Positions 7,814 to 17,341 of a DNA stretch of 64,000 nt are shown one piece after another. The position numbers and the translations under genes are program-made. The DNA is from Planctomycetota bacterium (lineage in GTDB: Bacteria; Planctomycetota; J058). The stretch's first letter is position 1, and each line of letters begins with the position of its first letter. The stretch covers positions 1 through 64,000 of the forward strand of contig JAHBXY010000023.1 of assembly GCA_019636275.1 (NCBI GenBank). Reading direction: 5' to 3'. The notes beneath the pieces are model-generated. The model did no database searches. It was not told the DNA's origin and saw only the letters and a program-made list of their open reading frames with translations.

Positions 7814-9424
7814 CTACGCCCGCGCCTCGAGCGCCTCGGCCAGGCTGGTGCTCCCGTCGAGCACCTTGCGCAGGGCGTCCTCGGCCAGCGTCGGGGCGCC
7901 GCCCGCGCGCGCCAGCCGGGCGACCTCGTCGGCGCCGGCGCCGCGGGCCACGAGCGCCGCGACCGCCTCGTCGACCCACAGCGCCTCGACCACGGCCAGC
8001 CGGCCGCGGTAGCCCGTGCCCAGGCAGGCCGGGCAGCCCGCCGGCTCGAACACGGGTCTCTCGTTATCGCGGCCGCCTTCGCTGCCGACGAGGCGCGCCA
8101 GCGCCGCGGCGCCCGCCGTGGTCGGGGCGCGGCAGGCGCACAGCCGGCGCACGAGGCGCTGCGCGATCGCCGCGCGCAGGGTGGCGCTGACGAGGAACGG
8201 CTCGCAGCCCAGGTCGACGAGCCGCGCGGGGGCGCCGGCCGCGCGGTTGGCGTGGAGCGAGGCCAGGACCAGGTGCCCGGTCATGGCCGCCTTCACGGCG
8301 ACGTCGGCGGTCTCCTCGTCGCGGACCTCGCCGACCATGAGGACGTCGGGGTCGTGGCGCAGGAGCGAGCGCAGGGCGCGCGCGAACGTGACCTTGCCGG
8401 CGCGGTCCACGCCGATCTGCGTGATCCCGGGGATGAGGAACTCGACCGGGTCCTCGACGGTCATGATGTTCAGCTCGGGCGCGCGCACCTCGCGCAGGGC
8501 CGCGTAGAGGGTCGTGGTCTTGCCCGAGCCGGTGGGGCCCGTGAGCAGGACCATCCCGTGCGGCTCGTCGAGCGCGAGGCGGAAGCGCCGCAGGTCGTCG
8601 GGCGAGAAGCCGAGGACCTCGAGCGTCAGCTCGCGCGTCTCGACGCCGAGGAGGCGCAGCGTGGCCCGCTCGCCGTGGCGGGTGGGGATCGTGGCCAGCC
8701 GCACGTCGAAGGCCTGCTCCTCGTGGCGGTGCTGGAAGCCGCCGTCCTGCGGCTCGCGGCGCTCGGCGATGTCGAGCCCGCCGAGGACCTTCACGCGCGA
8801 GAGGAGCTGCTGCGCCTCCTCCTGGCCCAGCGCGCCGCCGAAGGGCATGAGCCGCCCGTCGACGCGCAGGCGCACGTGCAGCCCGTCCTCCTGCGGGTCG
8901 AGGTGCACGTCCGAGGCGCGGTGCAGCCAGGCCTGGCGCAGGAGGTCGTCGAGGAAGCTCACCGCGTCCCAGGCCGCGACCGCCTCGCCCTCGGGCGCGC
9001 GCACGTGGCGCCGGACCGCCGCCTGCAACGCACCCGGGTCGGCGATGGCCAGGGCCAGCGGCGCGTCGAGGACGCGGCGCAGGGTCTCGAGGGTGGCCGC
9101 GTCGTCCGGGTCGGCGGTGGCCACGAGCACGGCCTCGCCCTGGCGGCGCAGCGGGAGCACCGCCTTGCGCAGGACGAGGCGGGGCGGGGCGCGGCCGACG
9201 AGCGCGGCGTCGACGACCAGGTCGGCCGCCTCGAGGAACGGCAGGCCGCGCTCGCGCGCCAGGGCCCGGTAGAACGCCTCGCGCGGGACGCGCAGGCGCT
9301 CGGTGGCCACCTCCAGCGGGTCGCGCCGGGTGCGGCGCGCCTCCTCGAGGATCTCCGCCTCGGCGGGGCGGCGCATCATGCCGGTGCCGGCGGCCGCGCG
9401 GAGCAGGGCGGGCGGGTTGCTCAT
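7814..9424 (-). CDS. gspE: GspE-like assembly ATPase
   Basis: 536-aa hexameric secretion ATPase. An N-terminal GspE/MshEN-like domain (about 1-150) is followed by the motor. Walker A is GPTGSGKTTT, the Asp box MTVEDPVEF and Walker B LMVGEVRDEET. A His-box region (TGHLVLASLHAN) and a zinc-binding tetracysteine (CAC, then CPAC about 30 residues later) complete it. The zinc motif and the second domain place it with GspE/PilB assembly ATPases. It overlaps the PilT-like gene by 4 bp. Confidence 0.94.
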   Translation of the reverse strand: MSNPPALLRAAAGTGMMRRPAEAEILEEARRTRRDPLEVATERLRVPREAFYRALARERGLPFLEAADLVVDAALVGRAPPRLVLRKAVLPLRRQGEAVLVATADPDDAATLETLRRVLDAPLALAIADPGALQAAVRRHVRAPEGEAVAAWDAVSFLDDLLRQAWLHRASDVHLDPQEDGLHVRLRVDGRLMPFGGALGQEEAQQLLSRVKVLGGLDIAERREPQDGGFQHRHEEQAFDVRLATIPTRHGERATLRLLGVETRELTLEVLGFSPDDLRRFRLALDEPHGMVLLTGPTGSGKTTTLYAALREVRAPELNIMTVEDPVEFLIPGITQIGVDRAGKVTFARALRSLLRHDPDVLMVGEVRDEETADVAVKAAMTGHLVLASLHANRAAGAPARLVDLGCEPFLVSATLRAAIAQRLVRRLCACRAPTTAGAAALARLVGSEGGRDNERPVFEPAGCPACLGTGYRGRLAVVEALWVDEAVAALVARGAGADEVARLARAGGAPTLAEDALRKVLDGSTSLAEALEARA

Positions 9425-10536
9425 CGCGCGCTCAGCCTCGTGAAGGCCCCGCCGCGCGCGTGGCGCAGGCGCTCCGCGAAGGCGCCGGGGTCGCGCGCCG
9501 CCGCCTGCGCGGCGGCCTCCGTCACCCAGCCGCGCTGGACGGCCTCGGCCAGCGACTGCTCGAGCGTGAGCATGCCCTGGGCCGCCTGCCCCTCGACGGC
9601 GGCCTGGATCTGGGCGGTCTTGCCCGCGCGGATGAGGTTGGCCACGGCCGGCGTGATCCACAGCACCTCGGTGGCCGGGAAGCGCCCGCCGCCCTCGGCC
9701 AGCGGCAGGAGGCGCTGCGCGACCACGCAGCGGAGCACGAGCGAGAGCTGGTAGCGGATCGAGTCGCGCTCGTCGCCGCGGAAGGCGCCGATGAGCCGCT
9801 CGGTGGCGCCGATCGCGCTGCCCGAGTGCAGCGTCGAGAGCACCAGGTGGCCCGTCTCGGCGGCCATGAGGGCCGCGCGCATGGTCGCCACGTCGCGCAT
9901 CTCGCCCACGAGGATGACGTCGGGGTCCTCGCGCAGCGCGGCGCGCAGCGCGCGCGAGAAGCGGTCGAAGTCGGCGTGGAGCTCGCGCTGGTGCACGAGC
10001 GCGCGGCGGCTCTCGTGCACGTACTCGATCGGGTCCTCGAGCGTGACGACGTGGCAGGCCTCCTCGCGGTTGATCTTGTCGATGATCGCCGCGAGGGTCG
10101 TGGTCTTGCCGGAGCCGGTCGGGCCGACGAGGAGCACCAGCCCGTCCTCGAGGTCGGCCAGGCGCGCGAGCTGCGGCGGGAGGCGCAGCTCGTCGAAGCC
10201 GCGGAGCCGGTCGTCGAGCCGGCGGACGGCCGCCGCCACCTGCCCGGAGGAGGCGAACAGGTTCACGCGGAAGCGCTGCCCGTCGCCGCCGCGGGCGCGG
10301 TCGAGGACCAGCGCCAGGTCGACCGAGCGCTCGACCTCGAGGGCCGCGCGCTGGCGCGGCGTGAGCACCTCGCCGAACAGGGCCTCGACGCCGCCCGGCG
10401 CGGGGGGCGGAGCCTCGTCGAGGAGCGGGGCCAGCCGGCCGTGGACGCGGACCTGCGGGGGGAGGCCGCAGGTGAGGTGCAGGTCGGAGGCGCCCAGGGC
10501 CACGGCGCGCGCCAGGAGGCGCCACAGGTCGGTCAT
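9421..10536 (-). CDS. PilT-like retraction-type ATPase
   Basis: 371-aa ATPase of the PilT/PilU type. The N-terminal domain begins with the PilT-like SDLHLTCGLPPQVRVHGRL. Walker A is GPTGSGKTTT, the Asp box VTLEDPIEYVH and Walker B ILVGEMRDVATM; AETGHLVLSTLHS follows. It has no tetracysteine, unlike the neighbouring GspE. PilT proteins retract type IV pili, so its presence beside GspE suggests a dynamic pilus rather than a plain type II system. It overlaps both neighbours by 4 bp. Confidence 0.9.
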   Translation of the reverse strand: MTDLWRLLARAVALGASDLHLTCGLPPQVRVHGRLAPLLDEAPPPAPGGVEALFGEVLTPRQRAALEVERSVDLALVLDRARGGDGQRFRVNLFASSGQVAAAVRRLDDRLRGFDELRLPPQLARLADLEDGLVLLVGPTGSGKTTTLAAIIDKINREEACHVVTLEDPIEYVHESRRALVHQRELHADFDRFSRALRAALREDPDVILVGEMRDVATMRAALMAAETGHLVLSTLHSGSAIGATERLIGAFRGDERDSIRYQLSLVLRCVVAQRLLPLAEGGGRFPATEVLWITPAVANLIRAGKTAQIQAAVEGQAAQGMLTLEQSLAEAVQRGWVTEAAAQAAARDPGAFAERLRHARGGAFTRLSAR

Positions 10537-11117
10537 GGGACCACCGTCACCTGGATCACGAGCGGCGGGTCGACCGCGCGCCGCCCGAGGGCGGGCGACT
10601 GCGCCGGCGGCCGCGTCGTGATCCGCAGGTCGCGCAGGACCACGCGGTGGGGCAGGCCCTCGAGCGCGACGACGAACCGCCACAGCCCGTGGAAGGTGCC
10701 GCCGAAGGTCCAGCGCCGGGCGCGCGGCGACGCGGCCCCTGCCGCCGGCCCCGCCGCCCGCGCGAGCGCGGCGTCCTGCGACTCGAGGCGCAGGCCGGCG
10801 TCGCGGGCCAGGGCGGCGACGCGGTGCTCGAGGTCGGGGACGAGGGCGTCGGGCGCCACGCGCGCCGCGAGGGCGTCGACGCGGGCCTGGAGGTCGTCGC
10901 GCGCGGCGCGCGCCCGGTCGACCTCGTCGGCGAGCGGCGTGAGGTTCGTGGGCGGCGGCGAGGCGGCGATCGCCTGGGTGAGGTCCTGGACGCGGCCCCG
11001 CTCGTACAGGAGGGCGCGGGCGCCGGGCTGGACGCGCAGGACGCCCACGGCGACGCCGAGGACGACGCCGGCGGTGAGGCCCACGAGGAGCGGGCTGGGG
11101 TGCGCGGGGCGGGCCAC
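10533..11117 (-). CDS. PilO/GspM-like inner-membrane assembly protein
   Basis: 194 aa: one N-terminal membrane helix (LLVGLTAGVVLGVAVGVL), a periplasmic coiled coil (about 35-90) and a ferredoxin-like C-terminal domain ending in beta strands (GLWRFVVALEGLPHRVVLRDLRI). This layout matches PilO/GspM, which pairs with a PilM-PilN or GspL protein. It follows the PilM/GspL-like gene by 1 bp and starts with GTG. Confidence 0.75.
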   Translation of the reverse strand: MARPAHPSPLLVGLTAGVVLGVAVGVLRVQPGARALLYERGRVQDLTQAIAASPPPTNLTPLADEVDRARAARDDLQARVDALAARVAPDALVPDLEHRVAALARDAGLRLESQDAALARAAGPAAGAASPRARRWTFGGTFHGLWRFVVALEGLPHRVVLRDLRITTRPPAQSPALGRRAVDPPLVIQVTVVP

Positions 11118-11118
11118 G

Positions 11119-12576
11119 TCAGTCTCCTCCCCGGAGGTCCGAGGCGGCGCGGGACGGCGCGGCGGCGTCGCCGAAGCGCACCTCGAAGCGGTAGGAGACG
11201 CCGCCGAGGCGGCCCTCCTGGCGCTGGATCGTGGCGCCGCGCGGCGGGCGGCCGGCGAGGGCCGGGGTGGCCGCCACGTCGCGGACGAACGCCTGCACGT
11301 CGGTCTCCGCGCGGGCCACGCCCTCGACCCGCACGGCGCCGCCCGGCTCCTCCTCGACGGCGCGCACGACCACGTCGGCCGAGGCGGCCCGGGCCACGCC
11401 GCGCAGGAGGCCCAGCAGCCACTCGCGGCGCCCCTCGGCCTCGGCGTGCTCGGCGGCGGCGGCCTTCAGGGGGTCCATGGACCTGACGATGGCGTCGCGC
11501 TCGCGCTCGAGCGCCTTGCGCGCGGCGGCCGCGCGCTGGCGCACGTCGACCTCCGCCTGCAGCTCGACCGCGGCCGCGCGCGCCGTGTCGAGGCGTCCGC
11601 GCACCACGACGTCCACGCCCACGGCGAGGAGCAGCGGGAGGGCGGCGACGACCAGCGCCTGGACGGCCGGCTGGCGGTGGAGCGGCGGCCGCTGCGGCTG
11701 CGCGGCGACGGCCGCGACGCGCGCCGCCGGGCAGGCCCAGCGCGTGGCGGGCGGCGCCGAGGCGCGCTGGCCAGGCCCAGGGCGGGGGCGCCTCGTCGTC
11801 GCGCGGGGGCGGCGGCGCGGCCACGTGGCGGGGGCGAGGTCGGCGGAGTCGGCCAGCAGGTCGGGGTCGGCCGGCCCGGCGACGACCACCGGCGCGTCGT
11901 CGCACAGGCCGCGGCAGGCGCGCGCCAGGTCGCCCGGGTCGCCGGGCGCGCGCTGCAGGACCAGGCGCGACACCTGCCCGCCCACGACGCGCGAGGCCGC
12001 CAGCCGCCCGGCGGCGTGCTCGAGGACCACCGCGTCCTGCGCCGCGTCCTGGGGCAGGAGGGCGGCGGCGCAGCCGAGCTGCGGGTAGATCCCGGCGAGC
12101 TGCAGGCCGGCGCGGCGGAACGCCTCGCGCGCCTCGTCGCGCGCGGCGGCGGTGAGGCCGCAGGCGAGGAGCGGCCCCGGGCGGTCGCCGTCCGCGCCGC
12201 GGTCGCCCCAGCCGCAGGCCAGGTCGCCGCCGTCGCGCGCCGCCCCCGACAGGTACGGCTCGAGCTCGTAGCGCACGAGCCCCTGGACGCGCTCCGCGGC
12301 CAGGCTCTGGATCGGGGGCACCTGGAGGACCACCGCCGTGGCCCGCGGCGTGATCAGGATCGCCCGCCGCGGCCGCGACCTGCCGCCGAGCGCCGCCAGC
12401 GCCGCCGGCAGGTCGAGCGCCAGGTCGCCCGTCGCCGCGCCCCGCGCCGCCTGGCGCACGACCGTGTCTTCACCCTCGCGGGCCACGACGGCCACGTGGA
12501 TCGTCCCCTCGTCGGCCTCGACGGCCAGGACCTCGGTGAAGGCGAGGGCGAAGGGGGTGGTCAGGCGGGCGATCAT
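11119..12576 (-). CDS. PilM/GspL-like protein (actin-like domain plus membrane helix)
   Basis: 485 aa. The first 300 residues have the actin-like PilM/GspL cytoplasmic pattern (IHVAVVAREG, RRAILITPRATAVVLQVPP, ERVQGLVRYELEPYL). A membrane helix near 345-362 (ALVVAALPLLLAVGVDVV) leads into a periplasmic coiled coil and PilN-like domain. It therefore looks like PilM and PilN fused, as in GspL. The stretch at about 285-335 is unusually Arg/Pro-rich and may hide a local sequencing frameshift. The start overlaps the upstream pseudopilin stop by 4 bp. Confidence 0.75.
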   Translation of the reverse strand: MIARLTTPFALAFTEVLAVEADEGTIHVAVVAREGEDTVVRQAARGAATGDLALDLPAALAALGGRSRPRRAILITPRATAVVLQVPPIQSLAAERVQGLVRYELEPYLSGAARDGGDLACGWGDRGADGDRPGPLLACGLTAAARDEAREAFRRAGLQLAGIYPQLGCAAALLPQDAAQDAVVLEHAAGRLAASRVVGGQVSRLVLQRAPGDPGDLARACRGLCDDAPVVVAGPADPDLLADSADLAPATWPRRRPRATTRRPRPGPGQRASAPPATRWACPAARVAAVAAQPQRPPLHRQPAVQALVVAALPLLLAVGVDVVVRGRLDTARAAAVELQAEVDVRQRAAAARKALERERDAIVRSMDPLKAAAAEHAEAEGRREWLLGLLRGVARAASADVVVRAVEEEPGGAVRVEGVARAETDVQAFVRDVAATPALAGRPPRGATIQRQEGRLGGVSYRFEVRFGDAAAPSRAASDLRGGD

Positions 12577-13508
12577 GGGAGGTCGAACCGCCTCGAAATC
12601 GTGATCGAGGCAGGCGCCGCGCGCGGCCTGAGCTCGATGAGGGCCACCTGACGAGGCTCCACCGGCTCGTACGGGCTCAAGGGTCCGGTGCGCCGGCACA
12701 GCACCACGAGGCGGGGTCCCGCGGGCACCCACGTGGCGCTCGGGACCGCGAAGGTCAAGACCTTCGTCTCGTTCGGCGCGACGTCGTCGTCCGGCAGCGC
12801 GGGCGCGTCCACGTCCGCGAGGGTGCTTTCACCTCGCGGCCAGAGGACGCGCAGGGCGAGGTCCGCGGGGGGAACGGCGCCCGACGAGAGGACGTGGACG
12901 CGGGCCTCGAGCCGCCTCCCGGCGAGATCGACCAGGTAGTCGTTGTCCTGGATCACCTCGACTTGGTCGTCGATCGGGTTGCCGGGATCGTCGAAGATCT
13001 GGTTCTCTCCCCGGCTGGTGATCGTGAGCGTGGGTGGAGGACCGGGCGAGAGCAGCCAGTCCCAGCCGAAGTTCGGGTCGACGGAGCCCTCCACGGCGTA
13101 GTCCCGCCGATCCGGGCTGCCCCAGCCGTCGGCGAACTCCACCGCTCCGCCCGGGCGGCGCGTCCCCCTCAGGTAGGGTCCGCGCCAGCCGAAGCGCAGC
13201 TCCGGATGGGTCGGGTCGTTCGGGCCGTAGGGCGGCACGCCCGCCGGCTGCGCGAGGAGGTCGCTCACCGAGCCAGGGAGGGCGCCGACGTCCGCCACGT
13301 AGCCCGCGATCGCGACGCTCGGGTCCTCCGCGCCGACGATGGCGCGACGGAGCAGGCCGAGGCGCGCGCTCGTGTCCTCGAAGCGCGCCTGCTCGTGCGC
13401 TCGGTCCACCAGGGAGCTGGTCGTGGCCGCCAGCGCCGCCAGGATGAACACCACGAGCAGGAGCTCGAGCAGCGTGAAGCCGCCATGTCGGGGGCGCATG
13501 ACGATCAT
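12573..13508 (-). CDS. Pseudopilin (GspG/H-like), third in the operon
   Basis: 311 aa. A short leader then GFTLLE followed by a hydrophobic helix marks a prepilin-peptidase substrate. The middle carries FGWRGPYL, also present as RGWRGPYL in the next pseudopilin and typical of GspG-like folds. The C-terminal half is a beta-rich domain, longer than in standard pseudopilins. The ATG at 13508 overlaps the preceding stop by 4 bp; an ATG at 13499 is possible. Confidence 0.85.
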   Translation of the reverse strand: MIVMRPRHGGFTLLELLLVVFILAALAATTSSLVDRAHEQARFEDTSARLGLLRRAIVGAEDPSVAIAGYVADVGALPGSVSDLLAQPAGVPPYGPNDPTHPELRFGWRGPYLRGTRRPGGAVEFADGWGSPDRRDYAVEGSVDPNFGWDWLLSPGPPPTLTITSRGENQIFDDPGNPIDDQVEVIQDNDYLVDLAGRRLEARVHVLSSGAVPPADLALRVLWPRGESTLADVDAPALPDDDVAPNETKVLTFAVPSATWVPAGPRLVVLCRRTGPLSPYEPVEPRQVALIELRPRAAPASITISRRFDLP

Positions 13509-14290
13509 CTCAGCAGGTAGTAGATGACGTCGTCGTCGGATGGGCCGACGTCGCCGTCGAACAGCCCATCGGGTCCGGCAGAGACGACGCGCGCGTCGGG
13601 CCCGTCGAGTCCGACGAGACGCACGGGTCGGTGAGCGTCGAGGCCCCGCGCGTGGCCGCTTCCCTCGGTGGAAGACCACTCCAACGGGACGCTCTCGCAG
13701 GTGAACCAGCCGTACAGCCTTCCAGGCTCCCCGAGCAACTTGACGTAGAACTCGCGGTAAGAACTGGAACGAAACGGGTCGGCGACGGCCGGTACGGGAG
13801 GAACGCTCGTCAGGAGCTCACCCGAGCGAAAGCGCCCTTCACCGCTCCGGCTCAAGTAGGGTCCGCGCCAACCACGGCAGCGAACGGGGTCCCAAGTAGA
13901 GAGCGGCTGGAAGTCGGGTTGAGAAGTGATCGACGGCAGCGGGCGCTCGAAGAGCTGCCAGAGATTCTCCGGTCGGTCGAACCACGACGCGGCATCACTG
14001 GCATCGACGTAAGCTGGGACCTTCGATCTGCCGAGATTGCGTCCGTCGAGGTCGAAGATTCCTCGCTTTGGCAAGAACCCCGTGTCCGCCTTGAACTGCA
14101 GGACGGCGCGCCGGACCTCGTTGAGCTCCTGACGCGCGAGGTCGAGCGTGGCCTGATCCTGCAGCCCCTGCATGGACGCCGCGACCATGCCCGCGAGCGC
14201 GGCCAGCATGGCCACGACCATGACGATCTCGATCAGCGTGAACCCGCCGGTCGCGCGCGGGGCGCGCGACCGGCAGCGGGGGGGCGACAT
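13505..14290 (-). CDS. Pseudopilin (GspG-like), second in the operon
   Basis: 261 aa, with a basic leader, the cleavage motif GFTLIE and a hydrophobic helix, followed by ELNEVRRAVLQFKADTGFLP, the standard early region of GspG-type pseudopilins. It carries RGWRGPYL and ends in an Asp-rich segment (GPDGLFDGDVGPSDDD), as in the calcium-binding ends of GspG. GC is slightly lower and codon use less extreme than in its neighbours. The ATG at 14290 has GGAG upstream. Confidence 0.88.
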   Translation of the reverse strand: MSPPRCRSRAPRATGGFTLIEIVMVVAMLAALAGMVAASMQGLQDQATLDLARQELNEVRRAVLQFKADTGFLPKRGIFDLDGRNLGRSKVPAYVDASDAASWFDRPENLWQLFERPLPSITSQPDFQPLSTWDPVRCRGWRGPYLSRSGEGRFRSGELLTSVPPVPAVADPFRSSSYREFYVKLLGEPGRLYGWFTCESVPLEWSSTEGSGHARGLDAHRPVRLVGLDGPDARVVSAGPDGLFDGDVGPSDDDVIYYLLR

Positions 14291-14316
14291 GTCGGCTCCG
14301 TCGGCCGCGGTCAGGG

Positions 14317-15204
14317 TCAGCCCTGACGGCTGTTGTTCGGCAGCGACTCGTTGAACTGCTGGATGGAGTAGTTGGGGAAGCGGCCGTAGCTGTCGGACAC
14401 CCCGACGAGCTGCGCGCGCTCCCCGCTGGCGAAGACGGCGAAGTAGGCGATGTAGCGGCCGTAGTAGGACCCGTCGCAGCCGGGGTAGATCGGCGCGCTG
14501 AGCATCGTGTCGGGGATGAGGCTGGACCGCGGCCCCACCCCCGTGGCCACCAGGGCGACGACGCCGTCGGGCAGCGCGCCGTTGAGGTGCGGGTAGATCG
14601 TCCGCGTGATCCCGTTGACCGGGACGGCCGCGTCGCCGTTGGTCGTCGAGACGACGCGGGCGACGAAGCAGCCGCCGACGCCGTTGCTCAGCTCCCGCAG
14701 GTTCAGCCCGCTGTTGTTGCAGTTCGCGCCGGCGGTCCAGGGGATGTGGTCGCTGAGCTGGGCGAAGCCCGAGCGGGTGAACGAGCGCGAGAAGTTGCCC
14801 GCGGGCGCGCTCAGAGCCGCCAGGTCGTCCATGACGAGCTGCGCGAACACGTTCGTGCCCTGCGCGCCGCTCAGCGGCAGGCCCCAGCCCTGGTTCTCGG
14901 AGGTCACGCCGGTCGTCGCGCCGACGCGGGTCGTGTTGACCATGACCGACGTGGGCGCCCCGAGCCCCGGCCCCTCGAGCAGCGAGTCCAGGCGCATGGG
15001 CATGCGCTTCTGCAGCACGAAGTAGAGGCTGATCTGGTTGGCGATGTCCTGCTGGTTCTTGGCCGTGGCGCTCATGTCCGCCGAGCGACCGAGCATGGCG
15101 ATCTGGCTGATCACCAGGCCCGCGAGCGTCGCCAGGATGATCAGCACGAGGACCATCTCGATGAGCGTGAAGCCGCGGCGGCGGCGCGAGAGGCTGAGCG
15201 TCAT
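14317..15204 (-). CDS. Pseudopilin, first gene of the secretion operon
   Basis: 295 aa, beginning MTLSLSRRRRGFTLIE, so a cleavable leader of about 10 residues. It shares the C-terminal pattern APIYPGCDGSYYGRYIAYFAVF with the Fur-linked orphan pseudopilin at 1761-2588, so the two are probably paralogues with different regulation. A clear AGGAG ribosome site precedes the ATG, and a promoter-like pair lies at 15277-15305. No prepilin peptidase gene is in the window. Confidence 0.88.
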   Translation of the reverse strand: MTLSLSRRRRGFTLIEMVLVLIILATLAGLVISQIAMLGRSADMSATAKNQQDIANQISLYFVLQKRMPMRLDSLLEGPGLGAPTSVMVNTTRVGATTGVTSENQGWGLPLSGAQGTNVFAQLVMDDLAALSAPAGNFSRSFTRSGFAQLSDHIPWTAGANCNNSGLNLRELSNGVGGCFVARVVSTTNGDAAVPVNGITRTIYPHLNGALPDGVVALVATGVGPRSSLIPDTMLSAPIYPGCDGSYYGRYIAYFAVFASGERAQLVGVSDSYGRFPNYSIQQFNESLPNNSRQG

Positions 15205-15276
15205 GGGGAGCACTTCTCCTGGGTCTCGGATCCCGGACCGGTCTGTCCGGGGCCGTCCCCAAGCGAACGGGGCGCC

Positions 15277-15305
15277 ACGGTAGCGAACCCGCCTAACGGC
15301 GGCAA
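15277..15305 (-). promoter_or_regulatory. Candidate promoter of the secretion operon
   Basis: Minus-strand TTGCCG (15305-15300), a 17-bp spacer and TACCGT (15282-15277), 73 bp before the first pseudopilin start. The -10 resembles the TACCCT boxes at 36818 and 37625. No Fur-like box is present here, unlike at the orphan pseudopilin. Confidence 0.4.
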
Positions 15306-15373
15306 CATCCGCCGCCGACGCGCGCCCCGACCACCACGCGATGCGCCAGGCCTGATGCAGAACCATCCACCCC

Positions 15374-17341
15374 TCAACGCACCGTCAGGACGTGGACCTC
15401 GAAGGCCCGCGCCCCCTCCACGTTCGCCGTGTAGAGGAGGACCCGCTCGCCCCAGGGCAGCGCCGTCATGTGCCGGGTCGAGACGGGGAGCGTGCACAGC
15501 GTCGACCAGGCGCCGGTCGCCGGGTCGAACACCTCGACGGTCGCGTTCGCCTCGAACTCGCCGGGCGCGTCGGCCCGGGGCGACGTCCCGCCGAGGAGGT
15601 AGAGCTTGCCGCCCAGGGCCACCATCTCCGGCGAGATCCGCGGGCGCGCGGGCGCCGGCGCCTTGGACCACGAGCGCGTCTTCAGGTCCAGGACGTCCAC
15701 GTCGGGGACGAGCGTGAAGCCCTCGCGCATGCCGCCGACCAGGTAGTACCGGCCGTCGACGACGGCGCCGCCGAAGGCGCGGCGCGGCGTGGGGACCGTG
15801 AGGCCGGCCGGGGCGAAGGTCTCGCCGGCCTTCAGGTCCCACTCCAGGACCTCCGCCGGGAACTGGAACTGCTGCTCGCGCGGGCGCGAGCCGTCGAAGT
15901 CGACCCCGCCCACGACCAGCAGCTTGCCCTCGTGCTGCACGAGGCCGAACTGCGTGCGCGCGACGGGCAGGGCGGCCTTCGTGGGGATCCACTCCCGCTT
16001 GCCCAGGTGGAGCTGGAACACCGTCGGCCAGGCCCTCGCGCCCTGCCCTTCGTTGTTGAAGCCGCCCACGAACAGCGCCCGGTCGTCCTGACCGAGGGAC
16101 CCGCCGCCGGCGACGAGCGTCGAGGACATCGTCTGCCGGCGCTCGGGGAGGGCGGGCAGGCGCTCGACGCGCAGCGAGCCCAGGTGGATCCGCCAGGACT
16201 CCGCGAGGAAGTTCTCCGGCTTGAAGTCGTGCTGACCGAGGCTGTTGTTGCCGCCGACCACGTGCAGGGCGTTGCGGTGCAGCGCCACGCCCTGGCGGTT
16301 CTTGGCCAGGCCCGGCGAGGGGACGACGAACGACACGAGCGACGGGCCCTGCGGGCGCAGGTCGACGGCCTCGCACACGCGCAGGTGCCCGCCGTCGGAC
16401 GAGCCGCCGACCGCCAGCAGCGCCTCCGGGCCCGTGGCCACGAGGCGGTGGAAGTAGCGCGGGAAGGCCAGCGTGGCCACCTCCTCCCACTCGGGGGCGT
16501 CGCCCTGGAGGCCGAGGCGGTGCACGGCGCTGCGGACCCCGGAGGCGAGCAGGTCGTCGCCGATCACGGCCGCGGCCACGCCGAAGCCGTTGAACGGCAG
16601 GTCGGGGCCGTCCGACCACGCCCCGGTCGCCGGGTCGAACACCGACACGGCGCGCGTCCCGGTCTCGCTGTCCGAGGGCATGCCGCCCAGGGCCCAGAGC
16701 TTGCCGTCGACGACGGCCAGGGCCAGCGCCCGGCGCTCGAACGGCGTCCCGGGGAAGGGCTCCCAGGCGAGCGGCTGCTGCGTCAGGTCGAGCGACCAGG
16801 CCGTGCGGTGCCAGGTGACGAGGTCGCCCTGCAGGCTCCAGCCGCCGACGACGACCAGCCGCTCGCCGAGCACCGCCACGTCGTGCGACGAGCGCGGCTC
16901 GGGCAGCGGCGGCAGCGCCTCCCAGGTGCGGGCCAGCGGGTCGTAGCGCGAGGCGCTGGCCACCGACCACAGGTCGTCGGGCTGGTCGGCGCGGTTGCGG
17001 GCCGAGAGGCCGCCGATGCGGTAGACCTTGCCGCCGTGCGCCACGACGGCGGGGCTCTGCAGGGGCTGCTGCATGGGCAGCGCCTCCCAGGAGCGGCCGT
17101 CGAGCAGGTTCAGCCGGTAGAAGCCCTTCGACAGCGTGTCGGCCGAGTGGTGGTGCACGGCGCCGGCGTGGCCGCCGTAGACGTAGATCCAGTCGCCGTC
17201 ACGCGCCGCGCCGAAGCTGGCCAGCGGCTCGGGCAGGAGCGGCCACTCGACGCGCCGGAGCGCGTCGGCGGCCGCCGTGGGCGCGAGGCCCGCGAGGGCA
17301 GCGGCCAGGGCGAGGCCGAGCTGGAAGCGTGAGGCGTTCAT
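15374..17341 (-). CDS. Secreted Kelch-repeat beta-propeller protein
   Basis: 655 aa with a signal peptide (ALAAALAGLAPTAAAD) and at least eight Kelch-type blades. Recurring GG pairs followed by aromatic/Asp strands include YVYGGHAG, LVVVGGWSL, LWALGGMP, LHVVGGNN, LFVGGFNN, LLVVGGVDF, YYLVGGMRE and LYLLGGTS. Kelch propellers bind ligands or partner proteins; no catalytic residues of galactose-oxidase type are obvious. Its ATG overlaps the stop of the 160-aa gene by 4 bp, so both should be made from the Fur-box promoter region at 17842-17980. Role in iron limitation is inference. Confidence 0.85.
   Translation of the reverse strand: MNASRFQLGLALAAALAGLAPTAAADALRRVEWPLLPEPLASFGAARDGDWIYVYGGHAGAVHHHSADTLSKGFYRLNLLDGRSWEALPMQQPLQSPAVVAHGGKVYRIGGLSARNRADQPDDLWSVASASRYDPLARTWEALPPLPEPRSSHDVAVLGERLVVVGGWSLQGDLVTWHRTAWSLDLTQQPLAWEPFPGTPFERRALALAVVDGKLWALGGMPSDSETGTRAVSVFDPATGAWSDGPDLPFNGFGVAAAVIGDDLLASGVRSAVHRLGLQGDAPEWEEVATLAFPRYFHRLVATGPEALLAVGGSSDGGHLRVCEAVDLRPQGPSLVSFVVPSPGLAKNRQGVALHRNALHVVGGNNSLGQHDFKPENFLAESWRIHLGSLRVERLPALPERRQTMSSTLVAGGGSLGQDDRALFVGGFNNEGQGARAWPTVFQLHLGKREWIPTKAALPVARTQFGLVQHEGKLLVVGGVDFDGSRPREQQFQFPAEVLEWDLKAGETFAPAGLTVPTPRRAFGGAVVDGRYYLVGGMREGFTLVPDVDVLDLKTRSWSKAPAPARPRISPEMVALGGKLYLLGGTSPRADAPGEFEANATVEVFDPATGAWSTLCTLPVSTRHMTALPWGERVLLYTANVEGARAFEVHVLTVR

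Noticed and set aside
4373..9754. Very long plus-strand open frame opposite the secretion genes
   Set aside because: It mirrors strong minus-strand genes and has no recognisable motif; long antisense frames are expected at this GC content.
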